Source: a virus
Length of the DNA stretch: 43,673 nucleotides
Virus record (IMG/VR): IMGVR_UViG_3300047563_000463
Coordinates: 1-43,673 of that record
Direction: 5' to 3' (one strand)
Shown here: positions 31,195-39,058 of the stretch, piece after piece
How the letters are laid out: every line of letters starts with the position of its first letter
Position numbering within the stretch: the first letter of the stretch is position 1
Notes under the pieces: generated by a model
Told to the model about the DNA's origin: nothing
The model's database searches: none
Seen by the model: the letters and a program-made list of their open reading frames with translations, nothing else
Position numbers and translations under genes: made by a program

Positions 31195-32514
31195 TTAACC
31201 TCCAGTCACTTTGCTAATTGCACTTGTACTTGCAGGTTTACCTGAATTCCCAGGACGTGATTGATCCATGGGCTTTTGACTCATAGTCGTAGGAGTATTC
31301 ATTTTCCTAGTTTCTATAGCCTTTAAACCATGTTTGTCTATTTCTTCTTTTATGAATGTACCGCCTTTGACGGCTAGATTCGCCCCTTGTACTATGAGAT
31401 TTACGATCTCAGCTTTTACATCCATTAAATTAGTGGCGATGTTTTTAGCAATATCTCCGCTTGTCACTGCATTACGAATTGCTGCCCCCATTTCTAATTG
31501 AGCTCCTTTAAAATCTAATATTTCAGATTGGAGTTGTGCCCCTGTATGAAATGGATTTTGACCTCCTTTAGTCGCAACATTATAAACTTTCTCTGCTCTT
31601 TCTTTTACATCTTTTTGATATATAAATCTTCTCGAATCTGCTTCCTCATCTCCATACCCTAATCTCCTCAGCATAGCTGTACGGATCATGGGGTCTTGGC
31701 CTTTGTATGCTTTATTTACTGACTCATAAACTTTTTGATTAGTCGCTGCAAGATTCCCCCCAGACTTCAAAAGGAGATCTCGAGGGTCAATATTCAAAGC
31801 CATCAAAATTTGAGTTTTTTCTTGAGATAAGCCCCCTAGTAGCTCATCTGCAAACCTTTGATTTGAATCTATAATCGTATCAAGGGAAGTCCCTGCTAGC
31901 TCTGCTTGTTTTTGTAATTTATATAACTTCTCTACTGACATCCCTGTTTGGTAATTAAGTTGTCGAAAATGCATATCCTCTGAGATTCTATTATCCAAAT
32001 AAGGAACTACTTTTTCTAGATTCCCTGATACTTTGTTAGCTACCTTTGAAAACAATTCCCCAAAAGCAGCACCAATCTTAGCTCCAATAAGAGGGCTACC
32101 TACAAGGAGTCCTAATACCCCTCCGATAGTTCCTCCCGCAGCAGTCCCTGCACTAGGTATCGGGTTCTTCATAAGGGAGTCTGAAGCCCCTTTATTTCGA
32201 TCCTCAGACCCCATTTTTTTTATAGAATTCTTAAGCCCTTCTCCCTCCTTTTTAGTAACCTCTACAAATTCTTGAGAATTTACTTTTATATCTTTTAATA
32301 AACCTACAACATCCTCAGTTGCTCGACTAGCTTGGGCGGAATCTGAATCTTTCTGTTTAGGGAACGGAATTACGCCATTTGATGCCAGCTTACTTGCTCG
32401 AACTTCACCCTCTTCTTTTAGCTCTGCGATTTTCTTTTTCAATAAATCTAAATCTGTGAAATCGACTTTAGTGCCGATCTCTATGATTAACTCATTCTCC
32501 GCAGTCTGGCTCAT
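31195..32514 (-). CDS. Tape measure protein (439 aa)
   Basis: The protein starts with a helical, charged region (residues about 15-60), then a Gly/Ala-rich hydrophobic segment near residues 123-155 (AGTAAGGTIGGVLGLLVGSP), then long helices. That is the usual form of a tape measure, with a membrane-active central part. At about 0.15 nm per residue it predicts a tail near 65 nm, a short contractile tail. It directly follows the tail-assembly chaperones, and the -1 frame of the chaperone fusion overlaps its first 23 bases. It is the most likely tape measure because no longer gene exists in the tail block. Confidence 0.82.
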   Translation of the reverse strand: MSQTAENELIIEIGTKVDFTDLDLLKKKIAELKEEGEVRASKLASNGVIPFPKQKDSDSAQASRATEDVVGLLKDIKVNSQEFVEVTKKEGEGLKNSIKKMGSEDRNKGASDSLMKNPIPSAGTAAGGTIGGVLGLLVGSPLIGAKIGAAFGELFSKVANKVSGNLEKVVPYLDNRISEDMHFRQLNYQTGMSVEKLYKLQKQAELAGTSLDTIIDSNQRFADELLGGLSQEKTQILMALNIDPRDLLLKSGGNLAATNQKVYESVNKAYKGQDPMIRTAMLRRLGYGDEEADSRRFIYQKDVKERAEKVYNVATKGGQNPFHTGAQLQSEILDFKGAQLEMGAAIRNAVTSGDIAKNIATNLMDVKAEIVNLIVQGANLAVKGGTFIKEEIDKHGLKAIETRKMNTPTTMSQKPMDQSRPGNSGKPASTSAISKVTGG

Positions 32515-33024
32515 TTAAAGTCGCCTCTTTCTCTAAAGCTATGTAGGCTTCATAATCACCTAATGTCCAGGAATTGAAAATTTCAATGTATGAACCTAAA
32601 CCCCTTTTAGAAAGCATCATTGAGATACGTTTAAAACAAATCTTTTTTAAAGCTTCACCTAAACTCTCCGATTCAATTCTTCTTGCTCTTAAAGGGTTAT
32701 CGGAATGATCCTTTGAGCTTTTGAAAAAAAACCAAAGTTAAACTCAAAAAAGGCGGTTAGTAATGGGAGAAAACAATCTACGTGCTCATCTAAATCACTT
32801 AAGGATAAGTTGGACTCATTTCTTTTATGCTTAATGTTTTTACACATAACTTTTTGAATCAACTCCCAATCTCCCTCGGATAATTGACCAAATATGTTCA
32901 GATCCCCGAGAAGCATTTTCATGACGGAATTTGAAACAAATGAAAATATACTATTCGCTTCTTTTAGACTGATTTTATGGATAACCAAATCCAAATCATC
33001 CATCTGAAATTCCTTAGTGTCCAT
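32492..33024 (-). CDS. Tail-assembly chaperone fusion made by a programmed -1 frameshift (about 177 aa)
   Basis: In the -1 frame after the run of eight T residues (minus strand, opposite A 32724-32731) an open frame runs without a stop from the end of the 111-residue gene to a TGA at 32494-32492, inside the tape measure gene. The slippery heptamer T TTT TTT occupies 32731-32725 in the right phase: zero frame TTT-TTT, next -1 codon TTC. The added 77 residues are well-formed protein (for example RARRIESESLGEALKKIC and LGSYIEIFNSWTLGDYEAY). Lambda G/GT and P2 E/E+E' use the same device at the same place before the tape measure, P2 at T TTT TTG. Confidence 0.8.
32689..33024 (-). CDS. Tail-assembly chaperone, unshifted product (111 aa)
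   Basis: This is the zero-frame product, equivalent in position to lambda gpG or P2 gpE. The ATG at 33024 has an AAGGAG site 7 bases upstream and overlaps the end of the preceding gene; in-frame TTG codons before it are unlikely starts. The protein is helical and acidic (SLSDLDEHVDCFLPLLTAFF). The frameshift site lies nine codons before its stop, so most of it is shared with the fusion product. It should bind the tape measure during tail assembly and be absent from mature virions. Confidence 0.8.
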   Translation of the reverse strand: MDTKEFQMDDLDLVIHKISLKEANSIFSFVSNSVMKMLLGDLNIFGQLSEGDWELIQKVMCKNIKHKRNESNLSLSDLDEHVDCFLPLLTAFFEFNFGFFSKAQRIIPITL

Positions 33025-33445
33025 CAACAAACTCCTTAATCTTTAATTTAAACTGTGTAGGGTCCCGGAGGGCTAGAAGATCCCAATCCTCCTGTCGATC
33101 AGATCCAGCATTCATGTAGTTCAATACGTAATCTTTATATGTGAGAATGAGCTCTTTGTATACCCTAAAGATACATTCATTCATAAGTGTCTTATTTGAA
33201 TAGTCGATATCTTTTATTTCTTGAAGATATAGCTTGAAGTGATAAGAGGATATACCCTGTTTCAAATAATGAATGTTATATATGAAATCAAATACATTTT
33301 CTGGGTAGAGGGAGTGGGTTAGTTTTAATTCTTTTTCAAATTCCATGCAGAAATTGTATTTGATTTTAGACAGATCTGCTCGGATATTTTTTATATGCTC
33401 CCGCCTGAATAAGACAAGTAATTTATCAACTACAAACGGAAGCAT
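33014..33445 (-). CDS. Uncharacterised tail-region protein (143 aa)
   Basis: The start is an ATG at 33445 with an AAAGGG site upstream; a TTG two codons earlier is less likely. The protein is mostly helical (FRREHIKNIRADLSKIKYNF, MNECIFRVYKELILTYKDYV) with no motif I know. It sits between the tail tube and chaperone genes and overlaps the latter by 11 bases. In related small myophages this slot often holds a short tail protein or an extra chaperone. It may assist tube or tape-measure assembly, but nothing in the sequence shows it. Confidence 0.75.
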   Translation of the reverse strand: MLPFVVDKLLVLFRREHIKNIRADLSKIKYNFCMEFEKELKLTHSLYPENVFDFIYNIHYLKQGISSYHFKLYLQEIKDIDYSNKTLMNECIFRVYKELILTYKDYVLNYMNAGSDRQEDWDLLALRDPTQFKLKIKEFVDGH

Positions 33446-33463
33446 AATCAACCCTTTCTTTTA

Positions 33464-33889
33464 TTAAACTCTAATCGTGTTATGCAGGAGTATTGTGAAC
33501 TCCCTATACATATCTGCTGCATTCACTGAGTATGTCTCATCTGGAAATCTTTGTATATGAGAATTTGTACTCAATGTCGTATCAAGCAGGTAATCAGTAT
33601 TTGTAAAACTACTTAGTAAGTAAACCCCAGTAGATCTAAATAAAGTAGCTGCGATCTTCATCAGTTGATATGATGGGTTATCAAAAGACATCCTGAGTTT
33701 TGCAGTACTCGTATTATCTGCAATAAGGTTAATATGTAATTCCCCATCCGCACCTACATCCTTATTTGAAATGTCAGAACTGGGTGTGATGGTAAGGTAG
33801 GTCCCTGAAGCAAGGCCTGTAATAGGGATACCTACTGCTAAAATGATTTGATGCTCTGGGTTAAACGCCATTCTTGAAACATTTGCCAT
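33464..33889 (-). CDS. Tail tube protein, DUF3277-like
   Basis: It forms the inner tube of the contractile tail (141 residues). The pattern SDISNKDVGADGELHINLIA, then STAKLRMSFDNPSYQLM in the first half matches the DUF3277-type tube proteins, which show a D-x-G-x-x-G strand followed by S/T-A-x-[LV]-x-[MF]. The small size and the position directly after the sheath gene fit. It is expected to be made in many copies. Confidence 0.85.
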   Translation of the reverse strand: MANVSRMAFNPEHQIILAVGIPITGLASGTYLTITPSSDISNKDVGADGELHINLIADNTSTAKLRMSFDNPSYQLMKIAATLFRSTGVYLLSSFTNTDYLLDTTLSTNSHIQRFPDETYSVNAADMYREFTILLHNTIRV

Positions 33890-33915
33890 TTAAATCACTC
33901 CTTCTATTCTTTAGA

Positions 33916-35391
33916 TTAAAGCCCGAGATTGACTGTTAATGAAACTCTATGAATCCGGCTCAAGAAAGTAGCATTGAATGTAAGATCTTGGTAAACTCGG
34001 TTTGTAATATCCGCTAAACTGACTTCTCTATATGTTTTGTATACAAAATCCGAGTTTTGAAACGGTTGAATAACTTGCAAATCTACTAATTTTTGAGCAG
34101 ACCCCTTTACCGTGGATAGAATCTGTTGAATTCCAGTATCATTAAAAGGTAAGGACCCTGTAATTTGAGAGTTAACAAGTAAGTTTGTCAAATCTGCTTG
34201 TGTGACCACTTGAAGATAATCTGCACCTACTACTTGATCTAAATAAATCCGGGTTGTGGGGGTGGAACTTGTTGCATGCCCATATTGCAATAAGGCTAAA
34301 GATGTTCCAAACAAAGCATAAATGTTATTGTTCCAACCTGTAAGATTTGCAAATCCAGACGTAGTATCCGGTTGTCCAATAGTCGTTGTAGTTACAAAGG
34401 GGTCAGTTGGTTGACCTTTCAATTGTGTTGAAGATAGGCATTTCAACCCAACCCCTGTTTTAAACAAATCTGTAAAATACTCAGCTAAAAATGCGCCATG
34501 GATTGAAGGCCGAACAGACGCACTGTAAAATTGAAAATGTTGGCTATGCTCCAGAATCAGAATTGAGTTGCTGCCACCAAAAGCTGTTTGCACTTCTCTA
34601 GCCACTACGGGGTCATTCGCGGGTAGAAAAAGATATTTTAGATTGTTATCTGCCCTTAAAGCCGCCAACATACTTGTCAATCCGGTGGTCGGAGTCATAA
34701 TACCAGAAAGATGATTTGTTGCTGCAAGTAAATTATCAACTTGAGAAATCTCAGGGAAAGAACCAACTAACCCATCAAAATTATGGGCGGGGACCGCGGT
34801 AATGCCGTCTCGACTAAAAAAAGGAACTCTATAAGTTCCTGCAGTGGGTATATAAAAATCTTGAGCTATAAAGTAAGGAGCAGTTGTTGTGACGCCTCCA
34901 GATAATTGTGTATCGGCTCTCAATAAAACAGCGGAAGTTGTAGTAATTAAAGCGATCACCCTGGAATATTCATTTTCTAGTATCATATCACATATAGTGA
35001 ACCCATAAAAATCATTATTTTTTGAAATAATATTCTGCATTACTGATGAATAATTCACATTTGCGAATTGAATAGCAATTCTACCTACTTGTAAAATATT
35101 AGGTGTCAACCTTTGAGAAAAAAAAGCAGCGCATGTATCTAAAAAATGTTGAATATTATTAGCTTGGAGTGTATCCCCATTTGAAATTACTAAAGAAAGT
35201 ACAGGTGCAAAATCTGTTTGAAGAGTAATTAAATCTGTATAGGTATGCGTATAGCTGCTATATGGGAACCAAGTACTAGGAAATGCATCAAACACCCCAA
35301 TAATCATACAATTATTAAAAGACTGAGGTTGAATAACAGTTGTATTAATTGATACATTGACTTTTGCTAACCAGCTGGTAGATACACTCAC
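33916..35391 (-). CDS. Tail sheath protein, DUF3383-like
   Basis: The contractile sheath subunit (491 residues). The N-terminal VSINTTVIQPQSFNNCMIIG, the DTCAAFFSQRLTPNILQVGR segment and the C-terminal YKTYREVSLADITNRVYQDL followed by TFNATFLSRIHRVSLTVNLG fit the DUF3383 sheath family, in which N- and C-terminal arms weave adjacent subunits. The middle part (about residues 150-400) is the variable outer domain. The sheath defines this phage as a myovirus. It overlaps the neck terminator gene as ATGA and is followed by the tube gene. Confidence 0.9.
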   Translation of the reverse strand: MSVSTSWLAKVNVSINTTVIQPQSFNNCMIIGVFDAFPSTWFPYSSYTHTYTDLITLQTDFAPVLSLVISNGDTLQANNIQHFLDTCAAFFSQRLTPNILQVGRIAIQFANVNYSSVMQNIISKNNDFYGFTICDMILENEYSRVIALITTTSAVLLRADTQLSGGVTTTAPYFIAQDFYIPTAGTYRVPFFSRDGITAVPAHNFDGLVGSFPEISQVDNLLAATNHLSGIMTPTTGLTSMLAALRADNNLKYLFLPANDPVVAREVQTAFGGSNSILILEHSQHFQFYSASVRPSIHGAFLAEYFTDLFKTGVGLKCLSSTQLKGQPTDPFVTTTTIGQPDTTSGFANLTGWNNNIYALFGTSLALLQYGHATSSTPTTRIYLDQVVGADYLQVVTQADLTNLLVNSQITGSLPFNDTGIQQILSTVKGSAQKLVDLQVIQPFQNSDFVYKTYREVSLADITNRVYQDLTFNATFLSRIHRVSLTVNLGL

Positions 35392-36311
35392 GGTGCGCTC
35401 CCTGTTGTAAAAATAGGTGGGACAGATAAATCAAACTTAATAGTCTCAATGATACCAATGCTCGGATCAGACGAGCTTATATTCTCCTCTACAATCCAAC
35501 TAAATCTAACAGGTACGGCCATATAGAAAATAGTACGATCTTCATATACTACTTTATCCACTATTTTATCAGAAAAATCTAGACCCAGAAATGCAAGAAC
35601 TCTACTTTCTAAATCATAGTTTGACCTCCTTAGTGTAAACCTTTCAACTAGATCTAGAAGCTGGATCTGGTCTAAGGTATAAAAAGTAAAATTAACTTTT
35701 AGTTCCTTATTCATGCTTCGAGATAGGGTATCGGTCCCTAGGTTAACATAGGGCGTATTGTCTATATTTGTCACAGATTCAATACTAATCGCGCAATAAG
35801 GAAAGTTAGGTTGTAACTCTTGTTGGGAAGACCAAAAAACCGAGATAGGCGATTCTATGAAACAGGAGGTTACCATTTCAACTAACTTAAATAAAGGAGC
35901 ATACACACTATCAATTTCAGGTATCGGTAGATTGATAGAAGATCCATCCCATTTTAACCGATTATCTTTCACAATCGTGTTTTGAACATGATTTGTCGTA
36001 TATGCTGTAAAATGTTGATAGCTTTGTGAGGATATAACTTTGTATATCTGATTATACCAGATGAAATAATTCCCAAGACTCGACGTAGTTGTGTCAGCTG
36101 TGATTGGGTAATCTGTAAAAGCTTGGAGGTAATCTGCATAGTGTGTTCCTTCAGGTAAAAATTTAATACCTCCACTGCTTAAAGGCTGCATCGAGGCTAA
36201 TATTCTTTTGATCTCATAGGGTGGCAGCTCTGCAAAACCCTTAGAGTTGTATGTTAACTCCCCATCGAATTTTATAATATTCACCCATTGAAGGTCATCA
36301 GGACTAATCAT
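35388..36311 (-). CDS. Neck/tail terminator protein, LIC_12616-like, with an N-terminal extension (307 aa)
   Basis: The C-terminal 180 residues hold the terminator fold: SPISVFWSSQQELQPNFPYC, then AISIESVTNIDNTPYVNLG, KVNFTFYTLDQIQLLDLVER and a closing IETIKFDLSV strand. This resembles the phage neck terminator proteins of the LIC_12616 family. The first 115 residues (LPPYEIKRILASMQPLSSGG and onwards) are an added domain without a match I know. It lies between the gp10-like protein and sheath, the place of the ring that stops tube growth. Confidence 0.78.
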   Translation of the reverse strand: MISPDDLQWVNIIKFDGELTYNSKGFAELPPYEIKRILASMQPLSSGGIKFLPEGTHYADYLQAFTDYPITADTTTSSLGNYFIWYNQIYKVISSQSYQHFTAYTTNHVQNTIVKDNRLKWDGSSINLPIPEIDSVYAPLFKLVEMVTSCFIESPISVFWSSQQELQPNFPYCAISIESVTNIDNTPYVNLGTDTLSRSMNKELKVNFTFYTLDQIQLLDLVERFTLRRSNYDLESRVLAFLGLDFSDKIVDKVVYEDRTIFYMAVPVRFSWIVEENISSSDPSIGIIETIKFDLSVPPIFTTGSAP

Positions 36312-36313
36312 CT

Positions 36314-36853
36314 TTAAGCCTTGTCTTCAATTTTAAATGTAATGCTATTTCTCAATTGCCCTGTATCAATGAGGGGTTTGCTAGACCCTTTGTGTTTTAC
36401 TGTCTTAGGGGATAGAGCTGGGTCGATACCATCAGCAATTCTTTGCTGGATTAAACCTACAACATACGTCCCTATAAGACCCAAACTTTTTTCAGGAGAC
36501 TTTAATACGGCCCCCATAAAAGTTTTTCTAATTTTGTCTTTGTTTATATTAAAAGTCTCTTTTATGAAAGATCTGGAAGGAATAACTGGAGTCCCTTTTT
36601 TGTTCTTAGTACCTTTTTCTTGATAAATAGCTACTTCTTCGACTGTTAAATCTTCATTGATTTTAAACCTAGATCTCTTTTTTTTATTCTTTTCGTCCTT
36701 ACCCTCGCCTTTTGGTTCTTTTGGGAATTGCGCGGATTGAGACATAAATCGGACAAGCTTTTTCTGTTCGCCTTTTTCTCCTTGAATACCTATAGTTAGG
36801 GTTTTTGTTGATAGATTCTGAATATCCCTAAGCTTTTCTTCAATGTTAAACAT
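36314..36853 (-). CDS. Head-tail completion protein, HK97 gp10-like (179 aa)
   Basis: The C-terminal half has the usual pattern of gp10-like/virion morphogenesis proteins: IPSRSFIKETFNINKDKIR, a helix IGTYVVGLIQQRIADGIDP, then LSPKTVKHKGSSKPLIDTGQ followed by LRNSITFKI. A Lys/Glu-rich stretch (PKEPKGEGKDEKNKKKRSR) is inserted near residue 50. The start is uncertain. An ATG at 36853 with a weak GTGG site is used here; TTG (36874) and GTG (36865) codons further upstream lie nearer an AGGGGG run. It overlaps the DUF4054 gene. Confidence 0.8.
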   Translation of the reverse strand: MFNIEEKLRDIQNLSTKTLTIGIQGEKGEQKKLVRFMSQSAQFPKEPKGEGKDEKNKKKRSRFKINEDLTVEEVAIYQEKGTKNKKGTPVIPSRSFIKETFNINKDKIRKTFMGAVLKSPEKSLGLIGTYVVGLIQQRIADGIDPALSPKTVKHKGSSKPLIDTGQLRNSITFKIEDKA

Positions 36854-37241
36854 ACCCACAGCCACCAGATACAAAACCCCCTTTGCAAAAAGCGAGCCTG
36901 GAAACTATGGAGGAGAAGATCTGCCCATATTTGGTCAGATATAATTCTTCTTCTGCTGGATTTGTCCCCGTATATGTTTTGAAACTCCTTGATACCTGGG
37001 ATGTTGATTCTGCAGTCACTCCTCCTCGGTATGAAACGACTTGAGTCTCATATACAAGCATAAAATGACCAAGTAAATTCAAGAACCCATTAAAATAAAA
37101 TTTCCCAAATACCATTTCAGTTACTAATCCTTTATCTGAGATGTCTGTGATCCAATATTGGATCCGATCAGCAGGCATTTCAGATAATAATCGGTCACTT
37201 TGAAAAAATTCAATTGCTTGTGCTACGGTCGGGAGTGGCAT
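36846..37241 (-). CDS. Head-tail connector protein, DUF4054-like
   Basis: A helical adaptor of 131 residues that docks below the portal. The DUF4054 pattern is clear: a short N-terminal helix with F-x-x-x-[RD]-F-like spacing, GFLNLLGHFMLVYE with the conserved His near residue 58, YRGGVTAESTSQVSRSFKTY, and YLTKYGQIFSSIVSR near the C-terminus. It lies after the major capsid gene, as in related phages. The last 10 residues (GGFVSGGCGYV) are Gly-rich. Confidence 0.85.
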   Translation of the reverse strand: MPLPTVAQAIEFFQSDRLLSEMPADRIQYWITDISDKGLVTEMVFGKFYFNGFLNLLGHFMLVYETQVVSYRGGVTAESTSQVSRSFKTYTGTNPAEEELYLTKYGQIFSSIVSRLAFCKGGFVSGGCGYV

Positions 37242-37276
37242 TTTATATTACAAACCTTTCCGTAGCGATTAATTAA

Positions 37277-38434
37277 TTATTCTGCTGGGTTATTAAGTCC
37301 AGTAATTTTGTAAATAAATTCAGGACGCTTTACAACAAGCCCAGCTGAGTTTAGCTGATATCCATAACGATAAGATGTTGTAGCGCCATCATAATCTGTT
37401 GGATAAGGTAGAGGGGCCCCTGCTGTTGCAAGCTCAATATTCATAGGGTCATTAATATACATATACCCTACAGTTTTATCTGTGAATATAGGTAGCCCAG
37501 CAAGACGAAGTTGAAGGTTGTCTGTTAAAATTTGCCAAAGGGGTTGACCTAGAAGGTCGCTATACGCTTTTCTGAAAGTTCCAATATTATCAATGGAGGA
37601 GATGAAAGAGAAGTCTTTCTCTCTTAGAATCCCTTTGTAAACCCCTCTAATCAATGCTTGAATCCGTACAAACTCATTTTGAATATCAGAAGGTTTTGCC
37701 GCAGGGTCTAAAAGCTTAGGTCCTTGCCAAGGAATAGAGGGAATCAATGTGTGTTCAAATAACCCATTCCTGTAAGGGAGTGTATACCCTCCAGCATATC
37801 GATAGTGAAAAGCATAATTTTGTTCTTCCTTAGCTAGTTCCATACCGCAGCTATTCGTTAGGATGTCAATTAAGGGGATTTGTTGAGATACTGCGATGTC
37901 GAGTTCGTCTACCGATACTGCAAATCCTATTTTAAATTTTTCAACCATACGATCAATAGAATCTGCCCGAGCCTGGATATATCTCATACTTGCATTGACA
38001 ACCCCCATCCTACTATCTTCAGGAGTCAAACTACTCGTAGGGGTATTTGCAGTTGTACCTGTAACTCCGACTCCCCTAATGATGTATGAAACATCTGTCG
38101 GCTTTATTCTAGTGGTTTCATAAAAAATCCTCTCATTAGGGTAATTATCAAATGTAGCTCTCAGCATGCTTGTTTCAACAAGCTGCCTAACAATTCTCTC
38201 ATCAAAATTAATTGAAGTTTCATAAAGTTGCAATCCGTAATTGGCATCTAGGACTTTACCAGTAGCTTGGCTTCTGGTTCCAAATCGGGATTTAAAAAGA
38301 GGTAAAAATCTTTCAAAACTATTTTCAGATTCTTCAAATCCTCCATCTACCCTTTGTTTAAAAATACGGGCGTAGTCAGATTCTGATCTGATCAATTTAT
38401 TTTTAAATTTGTCCATACTTGAATATTGAGACAT
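37277..38434 (-). CDS. Major capsid protein (DUF2184-type, HK97 fold)
   Basis: The protein of 385 residues sits between cement protein and connector genes, where the major capsid gene belongs. Patterns fitting the DUF2184-like capsid family are LRATFDNYPNERIFYETTRI, KIGFAVSVDELDIAVSQQIP and a C-terminal region with YKITGLNN. An AAGGAT site precedes the ATG. No long N-terminal delta domain is evident, in agreement with a separate scaffold fused to the protease gene upstream. It should be the most abundant head protein. Confidence 0.85.
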   Translation of the reverse strand: MSQYSSMDKFKNKLIRSESDYARIFKQRVDGGFEESENSFERFLPLFKSRFGTRSQATGKVLDANYGLQLYETSINFDERIVRQLVETSMLRATFDNYPNERIFYETTRIKPTDVSYIIRGVGVTGTTANTPTSSLTPEDSRMGVVNASMRYIQARADSIDRMVEKFKIGFAVSVDELDIAVSQQIPLIDILTNSCGMELAKEEQNYAFHYRYAGGYTLPYRNGLFEHTLIPSIPWQGPKLLDPAAKPSDIQNEFVRIQALIRGVYKGILREKDFSFISSIDNIGTFRKAYSDLLGQPLWQILTDNLQLRLAGLPIFTDKTVGYMYINDPMNIELATAGAPLPYPTDYDGATTSYRYGYQLNSAGLVVKRPEFIYKITGLNNPAE

Positions 38435-38446
38435 AAATAATAATCC

Positions 38447-39049
38447 TTAAATAGTTTCAATTGTTAGAGGGTTAAATAAAGGAGCAATAGTAAAAGGGAA
38501 TACGGCTGTTGTAATACTGATGGGTACGATTCCTGCAGACGCGATATTCCCAACAAAGAACCAAGGGGTGAGTACAAAATTTGCCCCATCCGAGCTATTG
38601 GAAACTGTACCTACTCGTTGAGTTGCCGGGTTTGGAGCAAATTTACGAACGTATACTGCTTGCCCATGTAATGCGGGAGTTTCACAGTGAACTGCTACAT
38701 CTCCATGGTCCACAATCGCTCCCCAGGACCCATCTACTAATCCGTCACCACTTGATAGGGTGGGAACCCCAGAAGAATTGACAGACTTAAAATTATTGCG
38801 TTGCGTAAGGAGTAAAGCTCCAAATGCTTTAAATTGCCCAAATCCTGCATCATCCAACGATTTCAAATAAGCGCCAGACTGAAGAGGGACAACTTGCGTA
38901 TAGGACGCATAAGCTACGATTGTTCCAAAATAAAGAATAGGTGTGGTTGCAGTAGTTTTACATGTTCCAGTAAGAGTATGACTAGGGTTACTCGATACTA
39001 ATTGGCCAGGTAAATTAGCTGAGGGGTTGATATTTGGAATATATGCCAT
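38447..39049 (-). CDS. Capsid cement/decoration protein, Gp24-like (200 aa)
   Basis: A beta-rich, Gly/Ser/Ala-rich protein immediately before the major capsid gene. DGSWGAIVDHGDVAVHCETP and LHGQAVYVRKFA resemble the structural cement proteins of related phages (family named after Gp24), which stabilise the shell at threefold or quasi-threefold sites. An AGAGG site precedes the ATG. It is expected at a copy number similar to the capsid protein. Confidence 0.78.
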   Translation of the reverse strand: MAYIPNINPSANLPGQLVSSNPSHTLTGTCKTTATTPILYFGTIVAYASYTQVVPLQSGAYLKSLDDAGFGQFKAFGALLLTQRNNFKSVNSSGVPTLSSGDGLVDGSWGAIVDHGDVAVHCETPALHGQAVYVRKFAPNPATQRVGTVSNSSDGANFVLTPWFFVGNIASAGIVPISITTAVFPFTIAPLFNPLTIETI

Positions 39050-39058
39050 TATTTTTTA

